Shown here: positions 15,902 through 24,651 of the stretch, one piece after another | Layout: each line of letters begins with the position of its first letter | Numbering within the stretch: the stretch's first letter is position 1 | NCBI RefSeq assembly: GCF_947488135.1 | Contig: NZ_CANKYW010000007.1 | Coordinates: 124,001 to 188,000 of the forward strand | From: an uncultured Marivita sp. | Lineage (GTDB): Bacteria > Pseudomonadota > Alphaproteobacteria > Rhodobacterales > Rhodobacteraceae | Reading direction: 5' to 3' | Length of the DNA stretch: 64,000 bases | Translations under genes and position numbers: made by a program | Notes under the pieces: generated by a model | The model's database searches: none | The model's input: the letters and a program-made list of their open reading frames with translations, nothing else | What the model was told of the DNA's origin: nothing

Positions 15902-16936
15902 TTGACCACGTATACCCTCGCCGATCTTGGATGGTCGGACCATTTCGCACGTCAACTGACCGAAGACGACGCAGACCTCATCCCCGCCCGCATTTCCGAG
16001 GTGCATCGTAGCCAGCTCGTTGCCCTGACCGAAGCGGGCGAATTGCGATTGACCCCGGCCGAGGCCGCCGGTGCATATGCCGTAGGCGACTGGGTGCTGA
16101 CCGACGGCGCTTCCGCGCTGCGGCGGCTCGATCCGGTGACCGACCTGCACCGCCGCGCCGCCGGTCACGCCGTCGGCAGTCAGCGCATCGCGGCCAATGT
16201 CGATACCGTCGGCCTGGTCACAAGTTGCAACGCCGATTTCAACGTCGCCCGCCTGGAACGGTATCTGGCTCTGGCGCTGGCCTCGAACGCATTGCCGCTG
16301 GTGATCCTGACCAAGGCCGACCTCTGCGACGACCCCGACAGCTTCAAACGACAGGCCGAACGCCTGTCACCACTTGTCACCGCGATCACGATCAACGCCA
16401 AGGATCCCGAGGACGTGAAGCGCCTCAACCCCTGGTGCAGCAAGGCGCAGACGCTGGCCCTGCTCGGCTCCTCCGGCGTCGGCAAGACCACCCTGCGCAA
16501 CGCGCTGGCAGGTGAGACCGAAGCCACTCAGGACATCCGCGAGGATGACGCCAGAGGCCGCCACACGACGACACACCGCGCCCTGCGCCCCACCTTGGCG
16601 GGCGGCTGGCTCATCGACACGCCGGGGATGCGCGAATTGCAGTTGTCCGGCACCAGCGAAGGGCTGGAAGAGCTTTTCGACGACATCGAAACCCTCGCCG
16701 CCCAGTGCAAATTTTCGGATTGTGCGCACGAAAGCGAACCCGGTTGCGCCGTCAAGGCAGCCTTGGCTTCAGGCGCCCTCGACCGCGCCCGCTTCCTGCG
16801 CTGGCAAAAATTGAACCGTGAAGATCAATACAACTCCGAAACCATCGCGGCCGCCCGCGCCCGCCAGAAATCCTTTGGCCGCGTCGTCAAAGAAGCAATG
16901 GCCAAAAGCCGCCACAAGCGCGGGTACGAGGATTAA
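15902..16936 (+). CDS. rsgA: Ribosome small-subunit-dependent GTPase A
   Basis: A circularly permuted GTPase that helps mature the 30S ribosomal subunit. Order of motifs: N-terminal OB-fold, G4 (ILTKADLCDD), G1 P-loop (LLGSSGVGKTTLRNAL), G3 (IDTPGMRELQL), then the zinc-binding tail CKFSDCAHESEPGC. The start is uncertain: a TTG at 15902 gives the usual opening TTYTLADLGWSDHFARQL, while an in-frame ATG at 15860 would add 14 residues without family resemblance. About 344 residues from the TTG. Confidence 0.92.
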   Translation: MTTYTLADLGWSDHFARQLTEDDADLIPARISEVHRSQLVALTEAGELRLTPAEAAGAYAVGDWVLTDGASALRRLDPVTDLHRRAAGHAVGSQRIAANVDTVGLVTSCNADFNVARLERYLALALASNALPLVILTKADLCDDPDSFKRQAERLSPLVTAITINAKDPEDVKRLNPWCSKAQTLALLGSSGVGKTTLRNALAGETEATQDIREDDARGRHTTTHRALRPTLAGGWLIDTPGMRELQLSGTSEGLEELFDDIETLAAQCKFSDCAHESEPGCAVKAALASGALDRARFLRWQKLNREDQYNSETIAAARARQKSFGRVVKEAMAKSRHKRGYED

Positions 16937-17000
16937 AAAGCAATCATTGGACCGCTGGGCTGGCCGAATTCATCTGACAGCATAATTGAAGTGTCGCTCA

Positions 17001-17025
17001 CCCAAAGCGCGGTGCGCGCTTTGGG
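17001..17025. terminator. Hairpin between convergent rsgA and MFS genes
   Basis: An 11-bp perfect stem CCCAAAGCGCG/CGCGCTTTGGG with a three-base loop lies in the 138-bp gap between two converging genes. It lacks a T-run in either direction, so it is a strong stem of terminator type but possibly not intrinsic. Confidence 0.5.
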
Positions 17026-17074
17026 CCCAAGATGACACATGCTGCAATCTGAACGAATGTCGGCGTTTATGCGA

Positions 17075-18253
17075 TCACGACGAGCCCGCCTTTCGCAAAA
17101 CCATGCCGTAGTCTTCTCGGATGAATTTGAACGCAACCGCGAATGGAACGACGCTCGCGAAGAGGACCATGGCCAGCCAGATCGGACCTTGAGGTTGCCC
17201 CGTTGCATCCAGGATCGCTCCGGCTGTTGGTGGCGTGGCAAGCATGAAGGCGTAATAAATCGTGAAGAAGACCCCCATGCCAAAAGCGCGTACCTCTGAC
17301 CGTAGGGCCAGACCGGCAAGCGCCATGATGACACCAGCGGGCGCCATCCCGATCAACCCGAAGAGCAAGCTTGCCGTAAGCCCGGCGCCAGGGTAACTCA
17401 GCAACCAAAGGGCGATCACTGCACCGGTCATGCATACCGACAAGACGAGATTGCGGCGGCCAAACCGATCAACAATCTGACCGCATAACGCCCCAGAGCC
17501 GATCATCAACCAACTCGCGATACTAATGACCGCCGCGGCGGCAATTGCCGTCTGTCCAAGGTCCTCCAAAACCTTTGGGCCGAAAGACAAGTACGTCACA
17601 TAGGCCGCATTGAAAGCACCCCAAGCTCCACCAGCACAGAACACCAAACGCCACTCCTGCCGGGTCAATCGCGCCGCGCCGCCTGGTTTTGCGGTGGGCA
17701 GGTCGCCCGGCGCGCGATAGAAGAGATAAACTGCCGCCGCTGCGAGCAGGCAATAGGCGGATGCAATGTGGAACGGCACCCGCCAGCCATAAACTTCGCC
17801 CAGCCAGACATGCCCCACTTGTCCCATCGCGATGCCGAAAGGCCAGGACATGACGAGGATGCTCATTGCGGTTGCGATCTCGTGGCCTTCGAACCAATCG
17901 ACGACCATCTTGGTGAGATAGAGATTGATGATGAGAAACCCGATACCAGCGACCACACGTCCGGCCCCGATTCCGGTGCTGCCACCCGCAAGCCCTGAGA
18001 CGAGTCCCCCCACGGTCAAGGCCATCAGCCCCAGAACCGCCATCTCGCGATCCGAAATCAGCCGTCCAAGGTACCCCGCCGGAAGTGCGAGGATCAGCCC
18101 CGGAGCCATGAAAATCCCAATCAGCAGGCCAACGCTTGCGTAGTCAAGACCGAAGGCGATGGTCAGGCTATCGCCCACAGAGGCCAGCGTCTGGAACTGA
18201 AATCCAGTCCCGATCCGGGCAAGAAAGAGCAGAGCGAGGATGCGCCAGCGCAT
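17075..18253 (-). CDS. MFS transporter
   Basis: A 392-residue major facilitator with about twelve hydrophobic segments. It starts MRWRILALLFLARIGTGFQFQTLASVGDSL; the loop between segments 2 and 3 reads GYLGRLISDREMAV, and the repeat half has GQIVDRFGRRNLVL. The start ATG overlaps the preceding TAA (TAATG), so translation is coupled to the NTF2-like gene. Substrate is unknown; resemblance is to the CynX/NimT-like or anion:cation symporter groups rather than drug efflux. The codon mix looks less GC-rich than in neighbouring genes. Confidence 0.85.
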   Translation of the reverse strand: MRWRILALLFLARIGTGFQFQTLASVGDSLTIAFGLDYASVGLLIGIFMAPGLILALPAGYLGRLISDREMAVLGLMALTVGGLVSGLAGGSTGIGAGRVVAGIGFLIINLYLTKMVVDWFEGHEIATAMSILVMSWPFGIAMGQVGHVWLGEVYGWRVPFHIASAYCLLAAAAVYLFYRAPGDLPTAKPGGAARLTRQEWRLVFCAGGAWGAFNAAYVTYLSFGPKVLEDLGQTAIAAAAVISIASWLMIGSGALCGQIVDRFGRRNLVLSVCMTGAVIALWLLSYPGAGLTASLLFGLIGMAPAGVIMALAGLALRSEVRAFGMGVFFTIYYAFMLATPPTAGAILDATGQPQGPIWLAMVLFASVVPFAVAFKFIREDYGMVLRKAGSS

Positions 18254-18666
18254 TACGCCCAACCGAGCCCACGCAGCGCCTGCACATCGTTCCAGATCTT
18301 GGTCATATGGCTGATCTTGTCGCCGTCGAATTGCATCACATAGGCATAGTCGGACACCACGGCCTTTCCGGTCGGCGCCGCTGGCCCGCCCGGTCCCGTC
18401 TGCGTGCCATGGAATTCGGCAGTTGCCACAGCGGTGGCACGCGCCTCATCCATCGCGAAGGACGTGAGCTTGTAGCGTCCATCAGGCACTGGGGTCAGCA
18501 ACCCCTTCATCCACTCGCAATACTCTGCAAGCGTCCTGGTTTCGGCCAGAGAGTCAGCTTGGCACGCGAAAGTCGCGCCTTCTGTGCACCAGTCTTGGCA
18601 GACATCCCATCCTTTGCCGGTTTCGCAGGCATCAAAGAAAGCTTTTGCGGTATCGAACTGAGTCAT
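18253..18666 (-). CDS. NTF2-like / SnoaL-type small protein
   Basis: A 137-residue cone-fold (NTF2/SnoaL-like) protein, MTQFDTAKAFFDACETGKGWDVCQDWC..., with YVMQFDGDKISHMTKIWND at the C-terminal end, typical of the superfamily. Members are either small isomerases/hydratases or non-catalytic binding proteins. It is co-translated with the MFS permease and divergent from the LuxR-type regulator, suggesting the three act on one small molecule. Confidence 0.75.
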   Translation of the reverse strand: MTQFDTAKAFFDACETGKGWDVCQDWCTEGATFACQADSLAETRTLAEYCEWMKGLLTPVPDGRYKLTSFAMDEARATAVATAEFHGTQTGPGGPAAPTGKAVVSDYAYVMQFDGDKISHMTKIWNDVQALRGLGWA

Positions 18667-18850
18667 CTGGGTATCCTCCAAGCTGGTTTTCCAGAAGCAG
18701 CTTAAGAGAAAGTCAGGCAGTCGAAGTATCGTGCAGATGCATTATTCTGCGAAGACGTGGTGCAGTATTTGACTACAGCATTTGCTGGATTGCGTGTTGT
18801 GTCGACACTGCTCACACTGTCTCTCAAGGATTTTTTGCAAGGCGGCGGCC

Positions 18851-19657
18851 ATGTCAGCACAAATCGAATTAAGTCCACGGGAACTGGAAATCGCACAATC
18901 CTATGCAAGTGGTGCGACGTACCAAAGGATCGCAGACACCCTTTGCATTGCGCCATCCACGGTGCGCACGCATCTCGCGACGATCTACCGAAAACTCGAA
19001 GTGTCGTCCAAACAGGAACTGGCCACGCGACTGAGCGGCGAAGTCCCGCAGCCTCGCAATCAGTCTGAAATGGCTGCTGTCATCTCGGAACTGGCTCTGA
19101 GCCTCGAAGAAGCGATCAGTCGTGAAAAAGCACTCAGTGAGGTGCTACGGATCATCGGGGCAGCAAAAGGCAACTTGGACGCCGTGATGCCCTTGATCCT
19201 CGGCCATGCGCTTGAATTGTGTGACGCGGAATATGGCATCCTTTTCGAGTACGGGCAGAACGGGAAATTCCACGCAACATTCACGCTCGGGATTCCGTCT
19301 GATTTCGAGACATGGTTCGAAGATAAAGGCTGGTTCGCCGTGAGCCCTGAAACAGGCCTCGGCCGCATGGATGCCCAGCGTGACGTCATCAATATATTCG
19401 ACGTGAAATCGGAGGCTGTCTACAAGACCAATGATCCCTTACGCCATGCAACCGCCGATTTGGGCGGTGCACGATCCTTCGTCGCCATACCGATGTTGGC
19501 CGCTGACGACCTGGTCGGTGCATTTGCACTGTACAGACAGACCGTCCGTCCATTCTCAGACGATGCCACCAGACTGGCGCAGCTTTTTGCAGCACAAAGC
19601 GTGATCGCGCTGGAGAATGCGCGGATGATCAGAACCATGCAGGACGCGAGCGATTGA
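18851..19657 (+). CDS. GAF-domain regulator with N-terminal LuxR-type HTH
   Basis: A 268-residue transcription regulator with reversed domain order: an N-terminal LuxR-type helix-turn-helix (residues 5-60, LSPRELEIAQSYASGATYQRIADTLCIAPSTVRTHLATIYRKL), a short helical linker (~75-100), then a GAF domain (~105-260) with SFVAIPMLAADDLVGAFALYRQ and AQSVIALENARM. The start at 18851 follows an AAGG ribosome-binding site and is the normal opening MSAQIELSPRE. It is divergent from the NTF2-MFS pair, its likely target. Confidence 0.85.
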   Translation: MSAQIELSPRELEIAQSYASGATYQRIADTLCIAPSTVRTHLATIYRKLEVSSKQELATRLSGEVPQPRNQSEMAAVISELALSLEEAISREKALSEVLRIIGAAKGNLDAVMPLILGHALELCDAEYGILFEYGQNGKFHATFTLGIPSDFETWFEDKGWFAVSPETGLGRMDAQRDVINIFDVKSEAVYKTNDPLRHATADLGGARSFVAIPMLAADDLVGAFALYRQTVRPFSDDATRLAQLFAAQSVIALENARMIRTMQDASD

Positions 19658-19926
19658 TACGGAAACCCTCAGAACCCCACAGTGATTAACGAGGCGCGCG
19701 CCCCTGACAAGCTTGCTGCCTTACTGGATGAAAGAGGACCGTGCGAAAGCGACCAATGCTTTCAGCCCAGCGAAAGTCTCGTGAGTCCGCCCAGCGGTCA
19801 TTTTGTTTCCTAAACCGAAAACGATCTCGCGCGGTTAGGACTTTGAAAACAGCTCGCCAATCCAAACAAAATAAGCAATACGGCGGGCCACCACAGCCTG
19901 CCGTGCCAAAATCTCCGTCGCAAAGG
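19658..19926. other. Intergenic region between convergent genes, nothing recognised
   Basis: 269 bp between the regulator and the amidohydrolase gene. The AT content is somewhat higher than the surroundings. No ORF, repeat, tRNA or convincing terminator was found. Confidence 0.5.
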
Positions 19927-21099
19927 TTAAGCCGCAGGCATCCGCCGCTCGACGATCTCGGCCCACCACGAGCAACCCGCCGGGATCGCCTCATCGTTGA
20001 AGTTGTACTCCGGGTGGTGCACCGCTGCCGTGTCGCCGTTGCCGACAAGGATATACGCTCCGGGACGCTCTTCCAGCATGAAGGCGAAATCCTCGCCGCC
20101 CATGACCAATGGCGCGTCGTCGCAGGCTCCCGATACCGATTTCGCCACCTCCGCCGCGAATTCCGTCTGTTCCTCGTGATTGACCATGACCGGGTAGCCC
20201 CGGTGGTAATCGACCGTCACGGACCCGCCGAAGGTGGATGCGATCCCGGCGCAGATGTCCTTGATCCGGCGCTCCGCCAGATCGCGCATCTCGGTGGACA
20301 GCGTGCGCACCGTTCCTTTGAGATGCACCCGCTGCGGGATCACGTTAAACGCCTTTGACGAGGTCTCGAACGACGTCACCGACACCACGACCTGGTCGAT
20401 CGGATCGGCATTGCGGCTGGCGATGGTCTGAAGTGCCAGCACCGCCTGCGAGGCCATCACCGTCGTGTCCACGGTCTCGTGCGGCTTGGCGGCGTGGCCA
20501 CCTTTGCCCTCGAAGGTGATGTCGAACTGATCGGTCGCGGCAAAGAACGCGCCAGGCCGGATCGAGAAACTGCCCACCGGATGGCCGGGCCAGTTGTGCA
20601 TCCCGTAGACCTCCTGGATGCCCCAACGCTCCATCAGCCCATCCTCGCACATCTCGCGTCCACCGCCGCCGCCTTCTTCGGCGGGCTGGAAGATCACCAC
20701 GACAGTCCCGTCGAAATTGCGCGTCTCGGCCAAGTACTTGGCCGCTCCCAAGAGCATCGCGGTATGCCCATCATGCCCACAGGCGTGCATCGCGCCATCG
20801 GTCTTGGAGGCATAGTCCAAACCCGTCTGTTCATGGATCGGCAACGCGTCCATGTCGGCGCGCAAGCCTATGACCTTGCCCGAAGAATCGGTCTTGCCCT
20901 TGATCACGCCAACGACACCCGTACGCCCGATGCCCGTCACGATCTCGTCGCAGCCGAACTCCTTGAGGCGATCCGCAACAAGCGCGCTGGTGCGGTGGGT
21001 CTCGAACAGGATCTCGGGGTTCTCGTGCAGATCGCGCCGCCACGCGGTGATTTCGTCCTGCAATTCGGCAAAGCGGTTCTTGACCGGCATTTTGGTCAT
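19927..21099 (-). CDS. M20 family amidohydrolase (hippurate hydrolase-like)
   Basis: A 390-residue M20D metallo-amidohydrolase, cytoplasmic, that hydrolyses N-acyl amino acids. Metal and catalytic motifs are visible: GLRADMDALPIHE, MHACGHDGHTAMLLGAA, FQPAEEGGGGGREM, YGMHNWPGHPVG and MGGEDFAFMLEERPGAY. It is the last gene of a five-gene minus-strand operon behind a peptide-type ABC importer, which suggests a role in breaking down an imported N-acylated or dipeptide-like compound. Exact substrate unknown. Confidence 0.9.
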   Translation of the reverse strand: MTKMPVKNRFAELQDEITAWRRDLHENPEILFETHRTSALVADRLKEFGCDEIVTGIGRTGVVGVIKGKTDSSGKVIGLRADMDALPIHEQTGLDYASKTDGAMHACGHDGHTAMLLGAAKYLAETRNFDGTVVVIFQPAEEGGGGGREMCEDGLMERWGIQEVYGMHNWPGHPVGSFSIRPGAFFAATDQFDITFEGKGGHAAKPHETVDTTVMASQAVLALQTIASRNADPIDQVVVSVTSFETSSKAFNVIPQRVHLKGTVRTLSTEMRDLAERRIKDICAGIASTFGGSVTVDYHRGYPVMVNHEEQTEFAAEVAKSVSGACDDAPLVMGGEDFAFMLEERPGAYILVGNGDTAAVHHPEYNFNDEAIPAGCSWWAEIVERRMPAA

Positions 21100-21167
21100 C
21101 CTTGTTTCTGATGAGTGGAGTCTCTGCCCCAGAACGTGGCGCAGACCGCGCCGGGCTTCAAGGGGGA

Positions 21168-22517
21168 CTAGAGCGCAGGGCCAAGCTCCATCCGGCTGCC
21201 ATCGCTGAACCGCGTGAGCCGAAACCGCCGCAAGTCATGCCCCGGCGCGTCGCCGCAGACCAGATCGGCCAGCACGCGCCCCATGCCCGGCCCGATCCCG
21301 AATCCATGCCCGCTCATCCCGGTGCCGATGGTCAGGCCGGGAATCGCATCGACCCGGTCCACCACCGGAACCACGTCCGGCATCGTGTCGATCATCCCCG
21401 CCCACATCGCGCGGTAGCGGATCGGTCCGACCTCGGGGAACAGAGTTTCCACCTCCGCCGCCACCTTGCGCAGCTTCTTCGCATTGGGCTTGGGGTTCAG
21501 CACCCGCAGGCGCTCGAACGGGCTGACCTCGTCTTCGGCCCACTGCCGCTTGGTGCCCCAGGCATCTGGATAGCCCTTGGGGGCTGCCGGAAGCAGCCGG
21601 GTACCGAACGGATCGGCCATCAACTGCGTGCGGTATTTCGGCAAGGCGCGTACCGCGTCCGGCCCGACGAACAGTTCCCTGAACCCGCCCGGTGCCAGGG
21701 TTGCACCACCGTCGCCGCGGGTTCGAAACGCATAGGCTCCCCCCGCAGCCGCACCCGTATGCGGCAGATGCACAGCCTCCGTGGCCCCGACGCTCGACCG
21801 CACCGAAAGCTGCGGGATGTCGACCCCATGCGCCCGCAGGAACAGCGACGACCAAGCGCCACCGGCAACCACCACATCGGAGCAAGCGATCCGCCCGGCC
21901 TCGGTGAACAGGCCAGTGACGCGCCCGGCTGCGATATCCAACTTGCGCGCGGCAACACCCTCGACGATCACCGCCCCCTCGCGCACCGCGATCCCGGCCA
22001 GCGCGGGCACCGCGACCCAGGGTTCGGCCCGCATGTCCGAAGGTGTCGTGATCGCGCCGACATAGCCGCCCTTGGCCAGTTCCGGGAAGCGCGCCTTGAG
22101 CGCCGCGCGGTCCAGCAATTCCGTATCCACCCCCTGCGCCGAGGCATGAGTTAGCCAATCCGCATAGCCCTGAAGCTCTCGCTCGCTTTCGGCCAGATAG
22201 GTCACGCCCTGCCGCACCAGACCGATATCCACGTTGGTCTGGCTGGCAAGCTCGGTCCAAAGCCGGTTTGCCTCGACCATGATCGGCAATTCATGCGGGT
22301 CGCGCCCCTGCTGTCGGATCCAGCCCCAGTTGCGCGACGACTGCTCGCCCGCGACGCGCCCTTTTTCCAGCACGACCACCCGCCGCCCCTTGCGCGCGAG
22401 AAACAGCGCGGTGCAGACCCCGATCACGCCGCCGCCGATGACCACGACATCGGTCTCGTCCGGGAGAGGTCCGGGAAAGGCAATCGGCGTAGCCTCGGAA
22501 ATCGGGAACGGGATCAT
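21168..22517 (-). CDS. FAD-dependent amino acid oxidase/dehydrogenase (DadA-like)
   Basis: A 449-residue DAO-family flavoenzyme with a Rossmann dinucleotide motif VVVIGGGVIGVCTALFLARKGRRVVVLEKG (residues ~25-54) and the C-terminal FAD-contact phrase IPGLTIGTGMSGHGFGIGPGMGRVLADL. Such enzymes oxidise D-amino acids, glycine derivatives or secondary amines such as opines. The ATG overlaps the argE-like stop by four bases, so the two are co-translated. It fits a pathway that deacylates and then oxidises an imported amino compound. Confidence 0.9.
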   Translation of the reverse strand: MIPFPISEATPIAFPGPLPDETDVVVIGGGVIGVCTALFLARKGRRVVVLEKGRVAGEQSSRNWGWIRQQGRDPHELPIMVEANRLWTELASQTNVDIGLVRQGVTYLAESERELQGYADWLTHASAQGVDTELLDRAALKARFPELAKGGYVGAITTPSDMRAEPWVAVPALAGIAVREGAVIVEGVAARKLDIAAGRVTGLFTEAGRIACSDVVVAGGAWSSLFLRAHGVDIPQLSVRSSVGATEAVHLPHTGAAAGGAYAFRTRGDGGATLAPGGFRELFVGPDAVRALPKYRTQLMADPFGTRLLPAAPKGYPDAWGTKRQWAEDEVSPFERLRVLNPKPNAKKLRKVAAEVETLFPEVGPIRYRAMWAGMIDTMPDVVPVVDRVDAIPGLTIGTGMSGHGFGIGPGMGRVLADLVCGDAPGHDLRRFRLTRFSDGSRMELGPAL

Positions 22518-23680
22518 GACGCGAGATGTTCCAGCAAGCGTTCCATGAACGCCTGCCCCTTGGTGAACTGATCGACCGTGATGTATTCATCCGGCTGATG
22601 CGCCACAGCGATATCCCCGGGGCCGCAGACCACGACCGAATATCCCGCATTCTGAAAATGGCTCGCCTCGGTCCCATAGGACACGTATTGTTTGCCATTA
22701 TCGCCGGTCAGTTGCCGCACCAGTGTTTCGGCACTGCCTGCATCGTCCGACTTGAACGGCGGAAGGTCTGAATTTGGCGTCACCTCGATCCAGGTCTCGG
22801 GGCGAACCGCCTGCATCTGCGCCTCCACCTCGGCCACGGCGGCGCGCAGCTTGGCATCCCACGCTTCAACCGTTTCACCGGGAACAACGCGGATGCCCAT
22901 GACCAACTCGCAATCCTTGGCTGTAATGTTGTGCGCCGTTCCGCCATGGATCTCGCCAACATGCACATTCGTGTAGGGCGGATCGAACATCGCAGCGACA
23001 GGCGCAGGTGTGGCGACGGCGCTTTCGGCGTTCATCCTGTTGGCCCATTCAATCAGCTTGGCACCATACATGATCGCACTCACGCCCGTGTGCAGAACCG
23101 AGGAATGCACCTCATACCCATGCACATGAATGTTGTATGTCACACTGCCCTTATGACCCGTCACCGCCTTGAGCATCGTCGGCTCACCCACGATGACCGT
23201 ATCCGCCTTGGGCACCACGCCTTGCATCGCGTCGATCAAAGGCGGCGCGCCGGTGCAGCCGATTTCCTCGTCATAGCTGAGCGCGATCTGCAAAGGTCGG
23301 GTCACTCCGCGATGATGCGCCTCGACAAGCGTCCAGATGGCCAGCGCGTCAAAGCCTTTCATATCGGTGGTGCCACGGCCATAGAGCTTGCCGGCCCTTT
23401 CGGTCACGGTGAACGGATCGGTGGTCCACGGCTGACCATCGGTCGGCACCACATCCGTATGGCCCGAAAGCACCACGCCGCCCTCGACCTCTGGCCCGAC
23501 ATGGGCAAAAAGCCCCGCTTTCATCGGATCGTCGGATTTGACGTGCCGGTGGCTGGCGACTCCATGTTCCGATAGGTATCCCTCGACCCAGTCGATCAGC
23601 GGCAGGTTCGTATCACGGCTGACGGTTGGGAATTTTACCAAATGGTCAAGAATGTCGCGCGGGGTCAGACGGTTGTGCAT
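22514..23680 (-). CDS. argE: Acetylornithine deacetylase (ArgE/M20A family)
   Basis: A 388-residue M20A zinc hydrolase with VVLSGHTDVVPTDGQPWTTDPF (metal His and Asp), YGRGTTDMKGFDALAIW, ALSYDEEIGCTGAPPLI (catalytic Glu pair) and VVCGPGDIAVAHQPDEYI. It best fits the ArgE group that removes acetyl from N-acetylornithine, but in this catabolic setting it may act on another N-acyl amino acid. The ATG at 23680 is preferred because the longer frame begins in unrelated sequence. It lies 4 bp after the phosphoesterase gene. Confidence 0.88.
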   Translation of the reverse strand: MHNRLTPRDILDHLVKFPTVSRDTNLPLIDWVEGYLSEHGVASHRHVKSDDPMKAGLFAHVGPEVEGGVVLSGHTDVVPTDGQPWTTDPFTVTERAGKLYGRGTTDMKGFDALAIWTLVEAHHRGVTRPLQIALSYDEEIGCTGAPPLIDAMQGVVPKADTVIVGEPTMLKAVTGHKGSVTYNIHVHGYEVHSSVLHTGVSAIMYGAKLIEWANRMNAESAVATPAPVAAMFDPPYTNVHVGEIHGGTAHNITAKDCELVMGIRVVPGETVEAWDAKLRAAVAEVEAQMQAVRPETWIEVTPNSDLPPFKSDDAGSAETLVRQLTGDNGKQYVSYGTEASHFQNAGYSVVVCGPGDIAVAHQPDEYITVDQFTKGQAFMERLLEHLAS

Positions 23681-23684
23681 AGGC

Positions 23685-24620
23685 TCACTGTTTGGCTGAG
23701 GGCAGCAGGTAATCGGCGTAGACCGGATGATGATCCGATGGCCATGCGCCGTCAAACCTCTCTTGCACGACCACCGGCCCGGCCACCAGATCGACATCTG
23801 GCGTGCGGCTTAAATGATCAATTGCCCCAATGAGATGCACACCCCTGTTCAAGTGATATGTGGCCCCGGGTGTGCGGTCGAACGTCACGCCCGCCTCTTC
23901 AAGAATTTCCATCGTCCGCGCGCCATGCAGCGCGTTCAGGTCCCCGACCAGGAACACCGTTTCTCCGGCATCGACCCAGGGCTTCAAGCGATCCCGAACC
24001 AGAGCTGCGGATTGCAACTTGTTGGACCTACTGGAATATTCGAAATGCACATTCGCCACGCGGAACCTGTCACCGGTGGTGCGATCCTCGAACTGCACCC
24101 AGGACGCGAAGGCCGGGAACGACCCGTTGAAAGTACGCGAATAGATCACGTCCGGCGTATCCGAAAAGAAAAACCATCCCTGATCAATGGGTTGTAGTCG
24201 GTTCTTGAGGTAGAATATCGGCTGCGTCGTCGGAAAGTTCCGCCAATCCCCCGTTGCGGCCACGCCATAGGCCGGGTTGCGCTCTACCAGGAAATCCCGC
24301 GTGAGGTTCACAGACCCGTCCGATCCCCGCGACCAGCTCTCCATCTCTTGAAACGCCACAAGATCGGCCTGTAATGCCTTGAACGCGCTGTCAAAAGGCC
24401 CTTTTCGACGTTCCCAATCGCCCACCGACCACGCACCGGTTTGCTGGTTCAGAATGATGTAGTGCACATTGTAGGTCGCGATTCGAAGCACACCGTCACC
24501 CGGGGCCTGCACCGCGACATCGCGTTCGGTGTTGGTCACGTGCAACGCGCAGGCCACGAGCGTCAGCAGTGCCAAAAGCCCTACGGCACCGCGAAACATC
24601 CACTGAAAGACTCGTTTCAT
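23685..24620 (-). CDS. Endonuclease/exonuclease/phosphatase (EEP) family protein
   Basis: A 311-residue EEP-fold protein with an N-terminal membrane segment (residues 8-28, MFRGAVGLLALLTLVACALHV) ending in a lipobox-like LVAC, so it is likely exported and perhaps lipid-anchored. EEP motifs: LRIATYNVHYI, LVAFQEMES, RVANVHFEY, FLVGDLNALHG and WPSDHHPVYADY. It sits inside a transport/catabolism operon, so a phosphodiesterase role is possible, but no substrate can be given. Confidence 0.85.
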   Translation of the reverse strand: MKRVFQWMFRGAVGLLALLTLVACALHVTNTERDVAVQAPGDGVLRIATYNVHYIILNQQTGAWSVGDWERRKGPFDSAFKALQADLVAFQEMESWSRGSDGSVNLTRDFLVERNPAYGVAATGDWRNFPTTQPIFYLKNRLQPIDQGWFFFSDTPDVIYSRTFNGSFPAFASWVQFEDRTTGDRFRVANVHFEYSSRSNKLQSAALVRDRLKPWVDAGETVFLVGDLNALHGARTMEILEEAGVTFDRTPGATYHLNRGVHLIGAIDHLSRTPDVDLVAGPVVVQERFDGAWPSDHHPVYADYLLPSAKQ

Positions 24621-24651
24621 ACGGTCGTCATGACAGACGACAGAACCAAGG

